The position numbers and the translations under genes are program-made. From a bacterium (GTDB lineage Bacteria; CBDUZB01; JAGLHV01): 8,609 nt of DNA. The notes under the pieces were generated by a model, which was not told where the DNA came from, made no database searches, and was given only the letters and a program-made list of their open reading frames with translations. Location: contig JAGLHV010000038.1 of NCBI GenBank assembly GCA_023143305.1, forward strand, positions 1-8,609, given 5' to 3'. Below, piece after piece: positions 1-6,082 of this stretch (the first letter of the stretch is position 1; the number at the start of each line of letters is the position of its first letter).

Positions 1-900
1 ATTAGGATATTTATCATATTTTTCACGAATCTTACTGCTCCTGTAAAATTGGGATAAAATCACATAACTCCCATCGACTATTTTTGTATTCCTGATTTCA
101 TCTTCAGAAATTAATGTTTCATGGATTTTTTCTCCCTGCCTTATCCCTATTATGTTGAATTTACATTCAGGTTCAATCGCCCTGGCTAAATCAATAATCC
201 TATTAGAATTAATTTTTGGAACGAAGATTTCGCCTCCCACGGATTCTTCTAAAGCTTTAATGGCAAAATTCACACCTTGTTCCAATGTTATCCAGAAACG
301 GGTCATATTCTCGTCTGTCAATGGAAAATCTTTTATATTCTTGCTTTTTAGGTTTAAAAACAACGGAACAACACTACCTCTTGACCCCATCACATTACCA
401 TATCGTACCACACAAAATTTTACCAACCTCCCTGAATAGGCATTGGCCGCAACGAATATTTTCTCCGCTACCAGTTTTGTAGCACCATAGAGATTAATAG
501 GATTAACTGCTTTATCCGTGGATATGGTCACAACCTTTTTTATTTTCATATCAATTGCGGCATCTACAATATTGTTTGCCCCCACAATGTTTGTTTTTAC
601 TGCTTCGGTAGGATTATATTCTAAAGCCGGAACTTGTTTTAATGCAGCTGCATGCACAACATAGTCAACACCGTAAAAAGCCCTGCATAAGCGATCTTTA
701 TCCCTTATATCACCCAAAAAATAGCGGATGGGATACCTGGAAGCAGGAAAAGTTTTTGCCATTTCGCTCTGTTTATATTCATCACGGCTAAATATTATTA
801 ACTTTTTTGGTTTATATTTTTTAAATACGATTTCTGTAAATTTCCGACCAAAAGAACCCGTTCCTCCAGTAAGCAAAATAATATTATCTTTCCAATTCAT
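1..900 (-). CDS. pseB: PseB-like UDP-GlcNAc 4,6-dehydratase, 3' end cut by window
   Basis: Three hundred codons are open from ATG at 900 to the left edge with no stop, so the gene is partial; I translated it by hand. It is an extended short-chain dehydratase of the FlaA1/PseB type. A Rossmann NAD(P) motif TGGTGSFG lies at residues 11-18, followed by HAAALKQVPA, then STDKA with Asp129-Lys130, and YGATK with Tyr138 and Lys142. The Asp-Lys-Tyr spacing matches the catalytic triad of Helicobacter PseB. Further family signatures are RYGNVMGSRGSVVP, a TRFWITLEQGV stretch, GGEIFVPK and IIGIRQGEKIHE. The family is usually about 330 residues, so only about 30 should be missing. Known PseB converts UDP-GlcNAc to a 4-keto-6-deoxy-L-arabino-hexose, the first step to pseudaminic acid and related sugars. 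AAGGAG (916-911) is 10 nt before the ATG. The gene follows the regulator by 39 nt and probably shares its transcript. The family is secure; the final sugar is not. Confidence 0.88.
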   Translation of the reverse strand, partial: MNWKDNIILLTGGTGSFGRKFTEIVFKKYKPKKLIIFSRDEYKQSEMAKTFPASRYPIRYFLGDIRDKDRLCRAFYGVDYVVHAAALKQVPALEYNPTEAVKTNIVGANNIVDAAIDMKIKKVVTISTDKAVNPINLYGATKLVAEKIFVAANAYSGRLVKFCVVRYGNVMGSRGSVVPLFLNLKSKNIKDFPLTDENMTRFWITLEQGVNFAIKALEESVGGEIFVPKINSNRIIDLARAIEPECKFNIIGIRQGEKIHETLISEDEIRNTKIVDGSYVILSQFYRSSKIREKYDKYPN

Positions 901-910
901 TTCAATGCTT

Positions 911-916
911 CTCCTT
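911..916 (-). promoter_or_regulatory. Ribosome binding site of the PseB-like gene
   Basis: On the minus strand AAGGAG precedes the ATG at 900 with a 10-nt spacer. It fixes the start so that the glycine-rich Rossmann loop begins at residue 11, as usual for the family. Confidence 0.6.
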
Positions 917-939
917 CCTTCTATTGATAATTTTTACTT

Positions 940-1440
940 TCATTCTACTAACCCTGATAAAACTTTTACTAAATTTTCCGTTTTTTCCGATATTTCTTTT
1001 ATCCTCTTTAATCTATCCTGATATATTTCCGCAATATTTTTTTCTTCCTTATTTATAAAAAGACTTGAAGATTTATTGAGCGTTTCTTGCGTTTTCGCAA
1101 TTTTATCTGTGCTTTTTTTCATCCGTTGAATTAACCCATTTTTAAAACAATTAATAACAATTTTTAAAACATCAAGATTTGCCCGGTAAAAATTTTTTCT
1201 CTCTCCTTTAATCCATACCTTCTTTACTGCATTCCATCTCTCTAACTCGCGAATGTTTACACTGGCATTACCTTTACTAATCTTCAACTTATCAACCATA
1301 TCATCTAAAGACAAAGGCCCGGGACTTAAAAATAATAATGCATATAGCTGTCCAACTATGCGATTTATACTCAAACTTTCACTTAATTGCCCGATTGTCT
1401 CAATAAATTCTTCTTCAATTACTTTAAGTTTAGAATTCAT
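940..1440 (-). CDS. GbsR/MarR-family winged-helix transcriptional regulator
   Basis: This 166-residue cytoplasmic DNA-binding protein has a winged helix-turn-helix at about residues 25-90. The predicted recognition helix contains SKGNASVNIRELERW (55-69), and the wing reads VKKVWIKGERKNFYRA. The run 'SKGNAS-N-RELERW-AV-KVW-KG-RK' is characteristic of the GbsR/MarR subfamily. The rest (about 105-165) is charged and helical with a probable coiled coil, likely for dimerisation. AAAGG (1453-1449) sits 8 nt before the ATG at 1440, and the gene ends in TGA. A near-consensus promoter with an overlapping 16-bp palindrome lies about 100 bp upstream, and the PseB-like gene follows after 39 nt. I infer an autoregulated repressor that also controls the dehydratase. 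Known GbsR-type proteins respond to small molecules such as choline, but nothing here identifies the effector; given the neighbours, a sugar-related signal is possible. Confidence 0.88.
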   Translation of the reverse strand: MNSKLKVIEEEFIETIGQLSESLSINRIVGQLYALLFLSPGPLSLDDMVDKLKISKGNASVNIRELERWNAVKKVWIKGERKNFYRANLDVLKIVINCFKNGLIQRMKKSTDKIAKTQETLNKSSSLFINKEEKNIAEIYQDRLKRIKEISEKTENLVKVLSGLVE

Positions 1441-1531
1441 AAATAAAGCCTTTCTCTTTTTAATATTTACATTTATTCCTTTAAAAAATTAAAAAGGAAA
1501 CAATTTTTGAGCATATCTTTCATTTGCATCT

Positions 1532-1547
1532 TTTAGAACATTCTAAA
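1532..1547. promoter_or_regulatory. 16-bp palindrome over the transcription start, candidate operator
   Basis: TTTAGAACATTCTAAA is an inverted repeat with perfect 7-bp arms around a 2-bp CA centre. It begins 3 bp downstream of the -10 hexamer and covers the expected start point of the promoter at 1551-1578. A dimeric winged-helix protein bound here would block RNA polymerase. The obvious candidate is the GbsR/MarR-type product encoded about 90 bp downstream. Position and symmetry are seen; binding is inferred. Confidence 0.55.
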
Positions 1548-1550
1548 TAT

Positions 1551-1578
1551 ATTATATACCAAAAACCTATTTTGTCAA
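1551..1578 (-). promoter_or_regulatory. Sigma70-type promoter for regulator and pseB
   Basis: On the minus strand a perfect TTGACA (-35, 1578-1573) is followed after 16 nt by a perfect TATAAT (-10, 1556-1551). This is the best promoter match I found in the window. It lies between the end of the aminotransferase gene (1610) and the regulator start (1440). The expected start point is near 1544, giving a leader of about 100 nt. It makes the regulator and dehydratase a transcription unit separate from, or additional to, read-through from upstream. Confidence 0.8.
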
Positions 1579-1609
1579 TAGAAAAAACAGACCCACCGGT
1601 ACTAAAACC

Positions 1610-2791
1610 TTACCCTTTTTTATCCAGAACCCTTACTTTCTTTTTAATTGTCTCACTAACTAATTTTACCTGCAATTTATTTAACTCCGGACACATAGGA
1701 AGTGACAGTACTTCTTTTGCTGCTTGTTCACTTTGCGGAAAATCACCCTTTTTATAACCTAAAAACTTAAACGCTTTCTGTAAGTGTAAAGGAAGAGGAT
1801 AATGTATTGCGGTAGCAATTCCTTCTTCTGCTAATAATCGTTTAACTTTATCTCTATTTTTTACCCTAATAGTATACTGATTATAAACATGTTTCACCCC
1901 TCTATCGGCAATAGGAAGAATAACCCCTGTTTCTTTCAACAAGCTATTGTACATTTTTGCTATTTCAATTCTCTTATCTATCCATTTATTCAAATTTTTC
2001 AATTTAACCCTTAAAACAGCCGCCTGTAATGCATCCAGCCGGCTATTACAACCAACAAGGGTGTGTTTATATTTTTTCATCGAACCATGTTGATGTAACA
2101 TTTTAATTTTAACAGCAATTTTTTTATTATTAGTAAGAATCATCCCTCCATCCCCGTATCCCCCTAAATTTTTGGAGGGGAAGAAACTTAAACACCCAAT
2201 ATCTCCCATTGCCCCTACCCTCTCTTCTTTGTTTCCTTTTCCCTGCCCTTTGCCTTTACCTTTTTCCTTAGCTATCAAGCCGGAATACCGGGCTCCGATT
2301 GCCTGAGCGGCATCTTCGATTATTTTCAGCTTATATTTTTTAGCTATTTTAAGGATTGAGTCCATTTCGGCCGGTTGTCCGTAAAGATGCACAGGAATTA
2401 TAGCTTTTGTTTTAGAAGTGATTTTTTCTTCTATCTTTTTTACATCTATATTATAACTTTTTAAATCGATATCTATAAAAACAGGCTTTGCCCCGCGTAA
2501 AATTATTGCTTCCACTGTAGCAGTAAAGGTAAAAGGCACAGTTAATACTTCATCTCCGGGACCAATATCATAGGCCATTAGGGCCAGCAATAAAGCATCC
2601 GTCCCCGATCCTACCCCCACAGCAAATTTAACCCGGCAATAGTGAGCAATTTCTTTCTCGAACGCCTCCACTTCCGGACCAAGAATAAAACAGGTACTAT
2701 CTAAAACCCTCCTAATCGCAATGTCTACTTCTTTTTTAATTGATTTATATTGGGCATTTAAATCTATCAACGGAATTTTTACTTTGTTCAT
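1610..2791 (-). CDS. DegT/DnrJ/EryC1/StrS-family PLP-dependent sugar aminotransferase
   Basis: This 393-residue fold-type I aminotransferase is expected to aminate a keto group on a nucleotide-linked sugar in the cytoplasm. Family marks in order are IPLIDLNAQY (6-15), FILGPEVEAFE (35-45), GVGSGTDALLLAL (59-71), GDEVLTVPFTFTATVEAI (79-96), the PLP-contacting EDAAQAIGARY (159-169), and FFPSKNLGGYGDGG (203-216) with Lys207 as the Schiff-base lysine. NSRLDALQAAVL (249-260) and AIHYPLPLHLQ (328-338) follow. The SFFPSKNLG-GDGG form resembles WbpE-type UDP-3-keto-sugar aminotransferases rather than PseC. The substrate cannot be fixed. One oddity is a Lys/Gly-rich insertion (about 175-191) between ARYSG and VGAMGDIG. 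The RBS GGGAG (2801-2797) is 5 nt before the ATG. A 255-bp gap separates it from the YfhO gene upstream. Confidence 0.92.
   Translation of the reverse strand: MNKVKIPLIDLNAQYKSIKKEVDIAIRRVLDSTCFILGPEVEAFEKEIAHYCRVKFAVGVGSGTDALLLALMAYDIGPGDEVLTVPFTFTATVEAIILRGAKPVFIDIDLKSYNIDVKKIEEKITSKTKAIIPVHLYGQPAEMDSILKIAKKYKLKIIEDAAQAIGARYSGLIAKEKGKGKGQGKGNKEERVGAMGDIGCLSFFPSKNLGGYGDGGMILTNNKKIAVKIKMLHQHGSMKKYKHTLVGCNSRLDALQAAVLRVKLKNLNKWIDKRIEIAKMYNSLLKETGVILPIADRGVKHVYNQYTIRVKNRDKVKRLLAEEGIATAIHYPLPLHLQKAFKFLGYKKGDFPQSEQAAKEVLSLPMCPELNKLQVKLVSETIKKKVRVLDKKG
2219..2269 (-). repeat. In-frame degenerate hexanucleotide repeat coding a Lys/Gly-rich insertion
   Basis: The coding strand carries successive units of the type AAAGGN (AAAGGT, AAAGGC, AAAGGG and decayed copies), encoding residues 175-191 of the aminotransferase, including KGKGKGQGKG. 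Typical family members pass from the ARYKG-like strand to VGxxGDIG in a few residues, so about 16 residues look inserted. The reading frame is kept and the catalytic motifs on both sides are intact, so the product may still be active. Origin by tandem slippage or by insertion of an extragenic repeat cannot be separated here. Confidence 0.6.
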
Positions 2792-2796
2792 TTTTA

Positions 2797-2801
2797 CTCC
2801 C
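2797..2801 (-). promoter_or_regulatory. Ribosome binding site of the aminotransferase gene
   Basis: GGGAG, within GAGGGAG, stands 5 nt before the ATG at 2791. It is one of the strongest Shine-Dalgarno matches in the window and supports the chosen start. Confidence 0.7.
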
Positions 2802-2951
2802 TCTTATTTTAGTGTCCCGGCTTAAAAAAAATCCGAATAAATATTTAAAATCAAAATTAAAACTGATCATTCTTTCATCAAATTTTACTTCTAAATAATA
2901 ACAAAAAAACCATGAAAAAACAAGAAATAACTACCCCTCAGTCCCAGTATT

Positions 2952-2970
2952 TATTATGATTATCATTTTC
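2952..2970. promoter_or_regulatory. Fur-box-like palindrome upstream of the aminotransferase
   Basis: Read on the minus strand, GAAAATGATAATCATAATA matches the classical Fur consensus GATAATGATAATCATTATC at 16 of 19 positions. Its core ATGATAATCAT is an 11-bp palindrome. It lies in the 255-bp gap between the YfhO gene (ends 3047) and the aminotransferase (starts 2791). I saw no clear -35/-10 pair beside it, and AT-rich DNA favours such matches, so a role in iron control is only a hypothesis. Confidence 0.35.
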
Positions 2971-3046
2971 AAAACACATTTTTTTCTATAATCAGCAAGG
3001 CAAAGACTATTAATAAAACATTCAAACCTCTAAATAAAAAATAAAA

Positions 3047-5236
3047 TTATCTTTCTTTACACCAAAAATAAATTTTGCTCTGCATTTTTATTAATAATAA
3101 TATTATAGAAAAAATAGTTATATACAAACCTATTCTAAATACGATCGGAATTTCATAAAAAAACTTTACCGTAGATGTCCCCGGGGATAAATATACCGCC
3201 CGCAAACAATAATCTGCCCTATATATTTTATTCTTTACCCCGTTGACATAAACCCTCCACCCAGGATAATAAGTATCACTCAAAACAAGCCAGGCAGATT
3301 TTTTTAAAACGCATTTAATTTCAACTTTAGTTGTTTCATACTTAGTAATTGCAACCTCACCCTTGCTTTTCTCCCGGCATTCTACCTCGTTAAAATAACT
3401 ATGTTCTTGCTCTTTTACTCTGTGGATATTGGATTGTTCCAATATCACTTCTTCCGACGGATTAAAATCACGACTTTTCATATATTTTAATATTTTATTT
3501 TCCGGCAAAAATTTTACTTTGTTTACCAGGAATGCCCTAGGGAAAAAATCAACATTCTGATAAATGCTTATTCTCCCATCTTTCACCTTTTTATAACCGG
3601 CATTAGCAAAAAAAGGGCTAAACAAATATTTAACATTAACCAAATCCAAAAGTTTATCAATCTCTTCCATTGAACCTGCAAAAAGAATCGAATCTAAAAA
3701 CCGATCATAATGTTTTAGCCTTATATCCTGTCCTCTTAAATTAAAAAGGTGAAAAGGCATATTTATATTACTGTAAAGATTATCTTTCAAATTCAGCCAG
3801 GCATGTAAATAAGTCCTACCTTCTCCATCTCTTCTTTCAGAAACATTCGGCGTTAAAAAAAACCGGTAAAAATTTTTATCTTTTTTTAAAAATTCAATTT
3901 TTTCCCCTCTAAAAAGGAAAAAAAATTCTCTTAAAGCCGGATTCTGATTTATCCCAAGAATAAACAAATCAATTACTATAATAATAAAAATTATACTCTT
4001 TATCCATAATTTCTTCTTATTTATATCCACATCTTTATTTGATTTACTAAATAATCGCGACATATATTCTGATAAATAATCAATGCTTAATCCACTAATA
4101 ATACACAAAAAAAATACTACCAAAAACATAAATGTTGCCGGATAACGAATCCAGTGTAAAAAGAAAAAGTGGCGATACAACAAATAATAAACAGGGGTAT
4201 AATAACCAAAAGCTAAAATCATGCAGGAAATTAAACAAAAATAAAAAAAAGACAGGATTTTGTCTTTTCGTTTGAAAAGCAAATAAAATAGTGAAAATAA
4301 AAACGGTAATACTCCTATGTAAAAACAATTTGCCCAAAATTGCCCTTCTGCCCAACATTTTTCTTTTAACGGATTGCCAAAGAAAAAAGGTTTAATAAAA
4401 GTTATTAACCGCTGAAAAGAAAAAGACCAGATAGATGCCATACTAAAATCAAACCCCTTTCCACCCCGCACGGAAAGACTTAAAAATTCTAATGAAGGCA
4501 AAAATTGAACAGAAGAAAAAACAATACTTAAAAAACCCGCACTAATAAAAACAAATCCTATATTTAACAAGTGATTTTTTGTACATTTTTTTTTCAATAT
4601 AAATGTTCCAAAAAAATTATAAAAAAACAAAATTAATAATGTATATATTAAATACTGAATATGTCCGGAAAAAAACTGATAACTCAAACACAAAGCTAAA
4701 AACAATATGATTTTTTTTTCTTTTACACCTCTCTGAAATAACAACACAATTAAAGGAACCCATATTATTACCCCTAAAATACTTAAAAATTGTAAACGGG
4801 TACTGATACATCCATTAAACATAAACAAAATTGTAGAAATAAGTATAGCCATTTTCGATATCCGTTTAGTGAAAATTTTATCAGTAGAGAAACTATTCAT
4901 TAACAAAGCAAAAAAATACCCCCCCATAAAAAGATGTAATACTACAAAAATTTTATAGGCTAACGGAAAATTAAAAAGATAAAATAATATGGTAAAGGGA
5001 TAAAATAATGCAGATTGCAGATTGGCTAAAAAAGGCATTCCTGAATAAATATAAGGATTCCATAACGGCAGTGTCCCTTTAATTATGTTTTCTTGTGCAA
5101 AAACACGATAAGGATGAAATTGATATAAAATATCCTGAATAAAAAAACAACAGGGCCTAAATAAGATTTTAGACAAAAATATAATAATTAACGACAAAGA
5201 AATAAAACAAAATAATTTTATATCTTTTGCTCTCAT
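3047..5236 (-). CDS. YfhO-family multi-pass membrane protein (probable GT-C glycosyltransferase)
   Basis: This is a 729-residue integral membrane protein. A first hydrophobic helix (about 7-27) is followed by an extracytoplasmic segment with family hallmarks: Asp35 in FIQDILYQFHPYR, then GTLPLWNPYIYSGMPFLANLQS (54-75) and FYP. About ten more hydrophobic segments run to about 430. A soluble extracytoplasmic domain (about 430-695) follows, ending in YYPGWRVYVNG (656-666) and a Pro-Gly-containing YLSPGTSTVKFFYEI (682-696), typical of YfhO ends. A last helix (about 700-717) and a basic tail follow. Bacillus and Listeria YfhO are thought to move a sugar from undecaprenyl phosphate onto lipoteichoic acid, with CsbB-type enzymes as suppliers. 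The DPM1-like gene 54 nt upstream fits such a pairing; the acceptor is unknown. Only a weak purine-rich RBS (AGAAAG, 5250-5245) precedes the ATG. Length is normal for the family. Confidence 0.85.
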   Translation of the reverse strand: MRAKDIKLFCFISLSLIIIFLSKILFRPCCFFIQDILYQFHPYRVFAQENIIKGTLPLWNPYIYSGMPFLANLQSALFYPFTILFYLFNFPLAYKIFVVLHLFMGGYFFALLMNSFSTDKIFTKRISKMAILISTILFMFNGCISTRLQFLSILGVIIWVPLIVLLFQRGVKEKKIILFLALCLSYQFFSGHIQYLIYTLLILFFYNFFGTFILKKKCTKNHLLNIGFVFISAGFLSIVFSSVQFLPSLEFLSLSVRGGKGFDFSMASIWSFSFQRLITFIKPFFFGNPLKEKCWAEGQFWANCFYIGVLPFLFSLFYLLFKRKDKILSFFYFCLISCMILAFGYYTPVYYLLYRHFFFLHWIRYPATFMFLVVFFLCIISGLSIDYLSEYMSRLFSKSNKDVDINKKKLWIKSIIFIIIVIDLFILGINQNPALREFFFLFRGEKIEFLKKDKNFYRFFLTPNVSERRDGEGRTYLHAWLNLKDNLYSNINMPFHLFNLRGQDIRLKHYDRFLDSILFAGSMEEIDKLLDLVNVKYLFSPFFANAGYKKVKDGRISIYQNVDFFPRAFLVNKVKFLPENKILKYMKSRDFNPSEEVILEQSNIHRVKEQEHSYFNEVECREKSKGEVAITKYETTKVEIKCVLKKSAWLVLSDTYYPGWRVYVNGVKNKIYRADYCLRAVYLSPGTSTVKFFYEIPIVFRIGLYITIFSIILLLIKMQSKIYFWCKER

Positions 5237-5290
5237 AAACTTTTCTTTCTATTTAAAATTAACAAAAAGCCAGTAAATTTAAAGGTATTT

Positions 5291-6037
5291 TTAAATAATT
5301 TTTCTTTTATAAGGTTTTAATTTAGCTTTCAGGATAAACAATAAATATTGTAAAATAGTTTTTGTTATTTTCATTTTACTTTTGCCTTCTTTCAAATCAT
5401 ATCTCAAAACAAGCGGCACTTCACTAATATTAACAGAAATTCGCGACAATTTAATCAAGAGTTCTGCCATACAGATAAAACCTTTTTCTTCTATGAGACC
5501 CCCCCCCCACAGCCGATATCCTTCCTTAAGCACCCACCCCTTATAAGCTCGGTATCCACAAGTATAATCTTTTACTCCCTTTAATGGAAATAAAATTTTA
5601 AGTACTGTATTTACTGCCTTACTTAAAAAAGAGCGATAGAAGGATAAGCCTATTTCTTTTCCGCCTATTTGATAACGGGAAGCAATTACTATATCACTGT
5701 CATTTTCTAAATATTTTTGCATCGATAATATTAATTGCGGATTATGAGTATTATCTGCATCCAGAGTAACTACAATATCACAATCCTTCACAGTATTAAT
5801 AACATTAAATATTCCTGTTTTTATTGCCTTCCCCAATCCTTCATTATTTTGATGTTGAATAACTTCCAGAGAGATTTTATCGGAATATTTTACGGCTAAT
5901 TCCAAGGTCCTATCGGTACTTCCATCATCAACCAAAACAATCCGGTAATTCTTCCCTTTCATTGTTTTAGCAACAGCTTGAAATAAGGATGAAAGAGTGG
6001 GTGCTTCATTATATGCAGGTAAAATTATAATAACCAT
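5291..6037 (-). CDS. DPM1-like family 2 glycosyltransferase with G10 tract
   Basis: This 248-residue GT-A glycosyltransferase begins IIILPAYNEAPTLSSL (3-18). It has the nucleotide-binding VLVDDGSTDRT (34-44), NEGLGKAIKTG (65-75), the metal-binding DAD (93-95), ASRY (119-122), CGYRAYK (160-166) and EVPLVLRYDLKEGKSKMK (206-223). These are marks of dolichol/polyprenyl-phosphate mannose synthase relatives. It should transfer a sugar from a nucleotide donor to a polyprenyl phosphate at the inner membrane face. No C-terminal transmembrane pair is seen, unlike CsbB, only a hydrophobic/basic tail. Codons 177-180 (Trp-Gly-Gly-Gly) are built on ten consecutive G, out of character for this AT-rich gene and a likely slippage site. 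The gene sits 45 nt after the ligase and 54 nt before YfhO, suggesting one operon. No convincing Shine-Dalgarno precedes the ATG; the start is chosen by the canonical N-terminus. Confidence 0.9.
   Translation of the reverse strand: MVIIILPAYNEAPTLSSLFQAVAKTMKGKNYRIVLVDDGSTDRTLELAVKYSDKISLEVIQHQNNEGLGKAIKTGIFNVINTVKDCDIVVTLDADNTHNPQLILSMQKYLENDSDIVIASRYQIGGKEIGLSFYRSFLSKAVNTVLKILFPLKGVKDYTCGYRAYKGWVLKEGYRLWGGGLIEEKGFICMAELLIKLSRISVNISEVPLVLRYDLKEGKSKMKITKTILQYLLFILKAKLKPYKRKII
5499..5508 (-). repeat. G10 homopolymer inside the glycosyltransferase, possible phase-variation switch
   Basis: The plus strand shows ten uninterrupted C, which is ten G in the coding strand across codons 177-180. I worked out the alternative frames by hand. 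With nine G the frame meets TAG two codons after the tract (product 181 residues). With eleven or eight G it meets TAA about 15 codons on (about 195 residues with eleven G). Only the present length, modulo three, keeps the C-terminal motifs. I noticed no other G or C run of comparable length. Confidence 0.75.
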
Positions 6038-6082
6038 TTATTTATCGTTTCTAATTAGCAAGGTATTTTTCATATAATCTTT

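Noticed and set aside
152..1021. Plus-strand open frames at 152-439, 285-482 and 728-1021 as genes
   Set aside because: They lie opposite the PseB-like gene, and the last also overlaps the regulator's 3' end. They have no family resemblance and no RBS; the minus strand explains the region.
1579..1609. Intrinsic terminator for the aminotransferase gene before the TTGACA
   Set aside because: A T6 run is present on the minus strand, but I could build only a 3-4 bp stem around ACCGGT, too weak to call.
1524..1757. Plus-strand open frame of 77 codons at 1524-1757
   Set aside because: It crosses the promoter/operator region and the 3' end of the aminotransferase in antisense and shows no recognisable domain.
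2792..3046. Terminator or promoter in the 255-bp gap after the YfhO gene
   Set aside because: T-runs exist but no GC stem adjoins them, and no -35/-10 pair with acceptable spacing was found. Only the Fur-like palindrome is reported.
4586..4719. Two A9 tracts (T9 on the plus strand, 4586-4594 and 4711-4719) in the YfhO gene, and a third A9 at 6794-6802 in the ligase gene, as further phase-variation sites
   Set aside because: Runs of this length are expected in a lysine-rich, AT-rich genome and occur in several genes here. Unlike the G10 tract they do not stand out from composition.
4095..4811. Short minus-strand frames at 4095-4358 and 4617-4811
   Set aside because: They are out-of-frame readings inside the YfhO gene, whose own frame shows clear family motifs throughout.
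5282..6070. Shared 11-mer AAGGTATTTTT at 5282-5292 and 6060-6070, each just before a gene start on the minus strand
   Set aside because: Two copies at different distances (about 46 and 23 nt) from the starts, one overlapping a stop codon, in AT-rich DNA; chance is sufficient.
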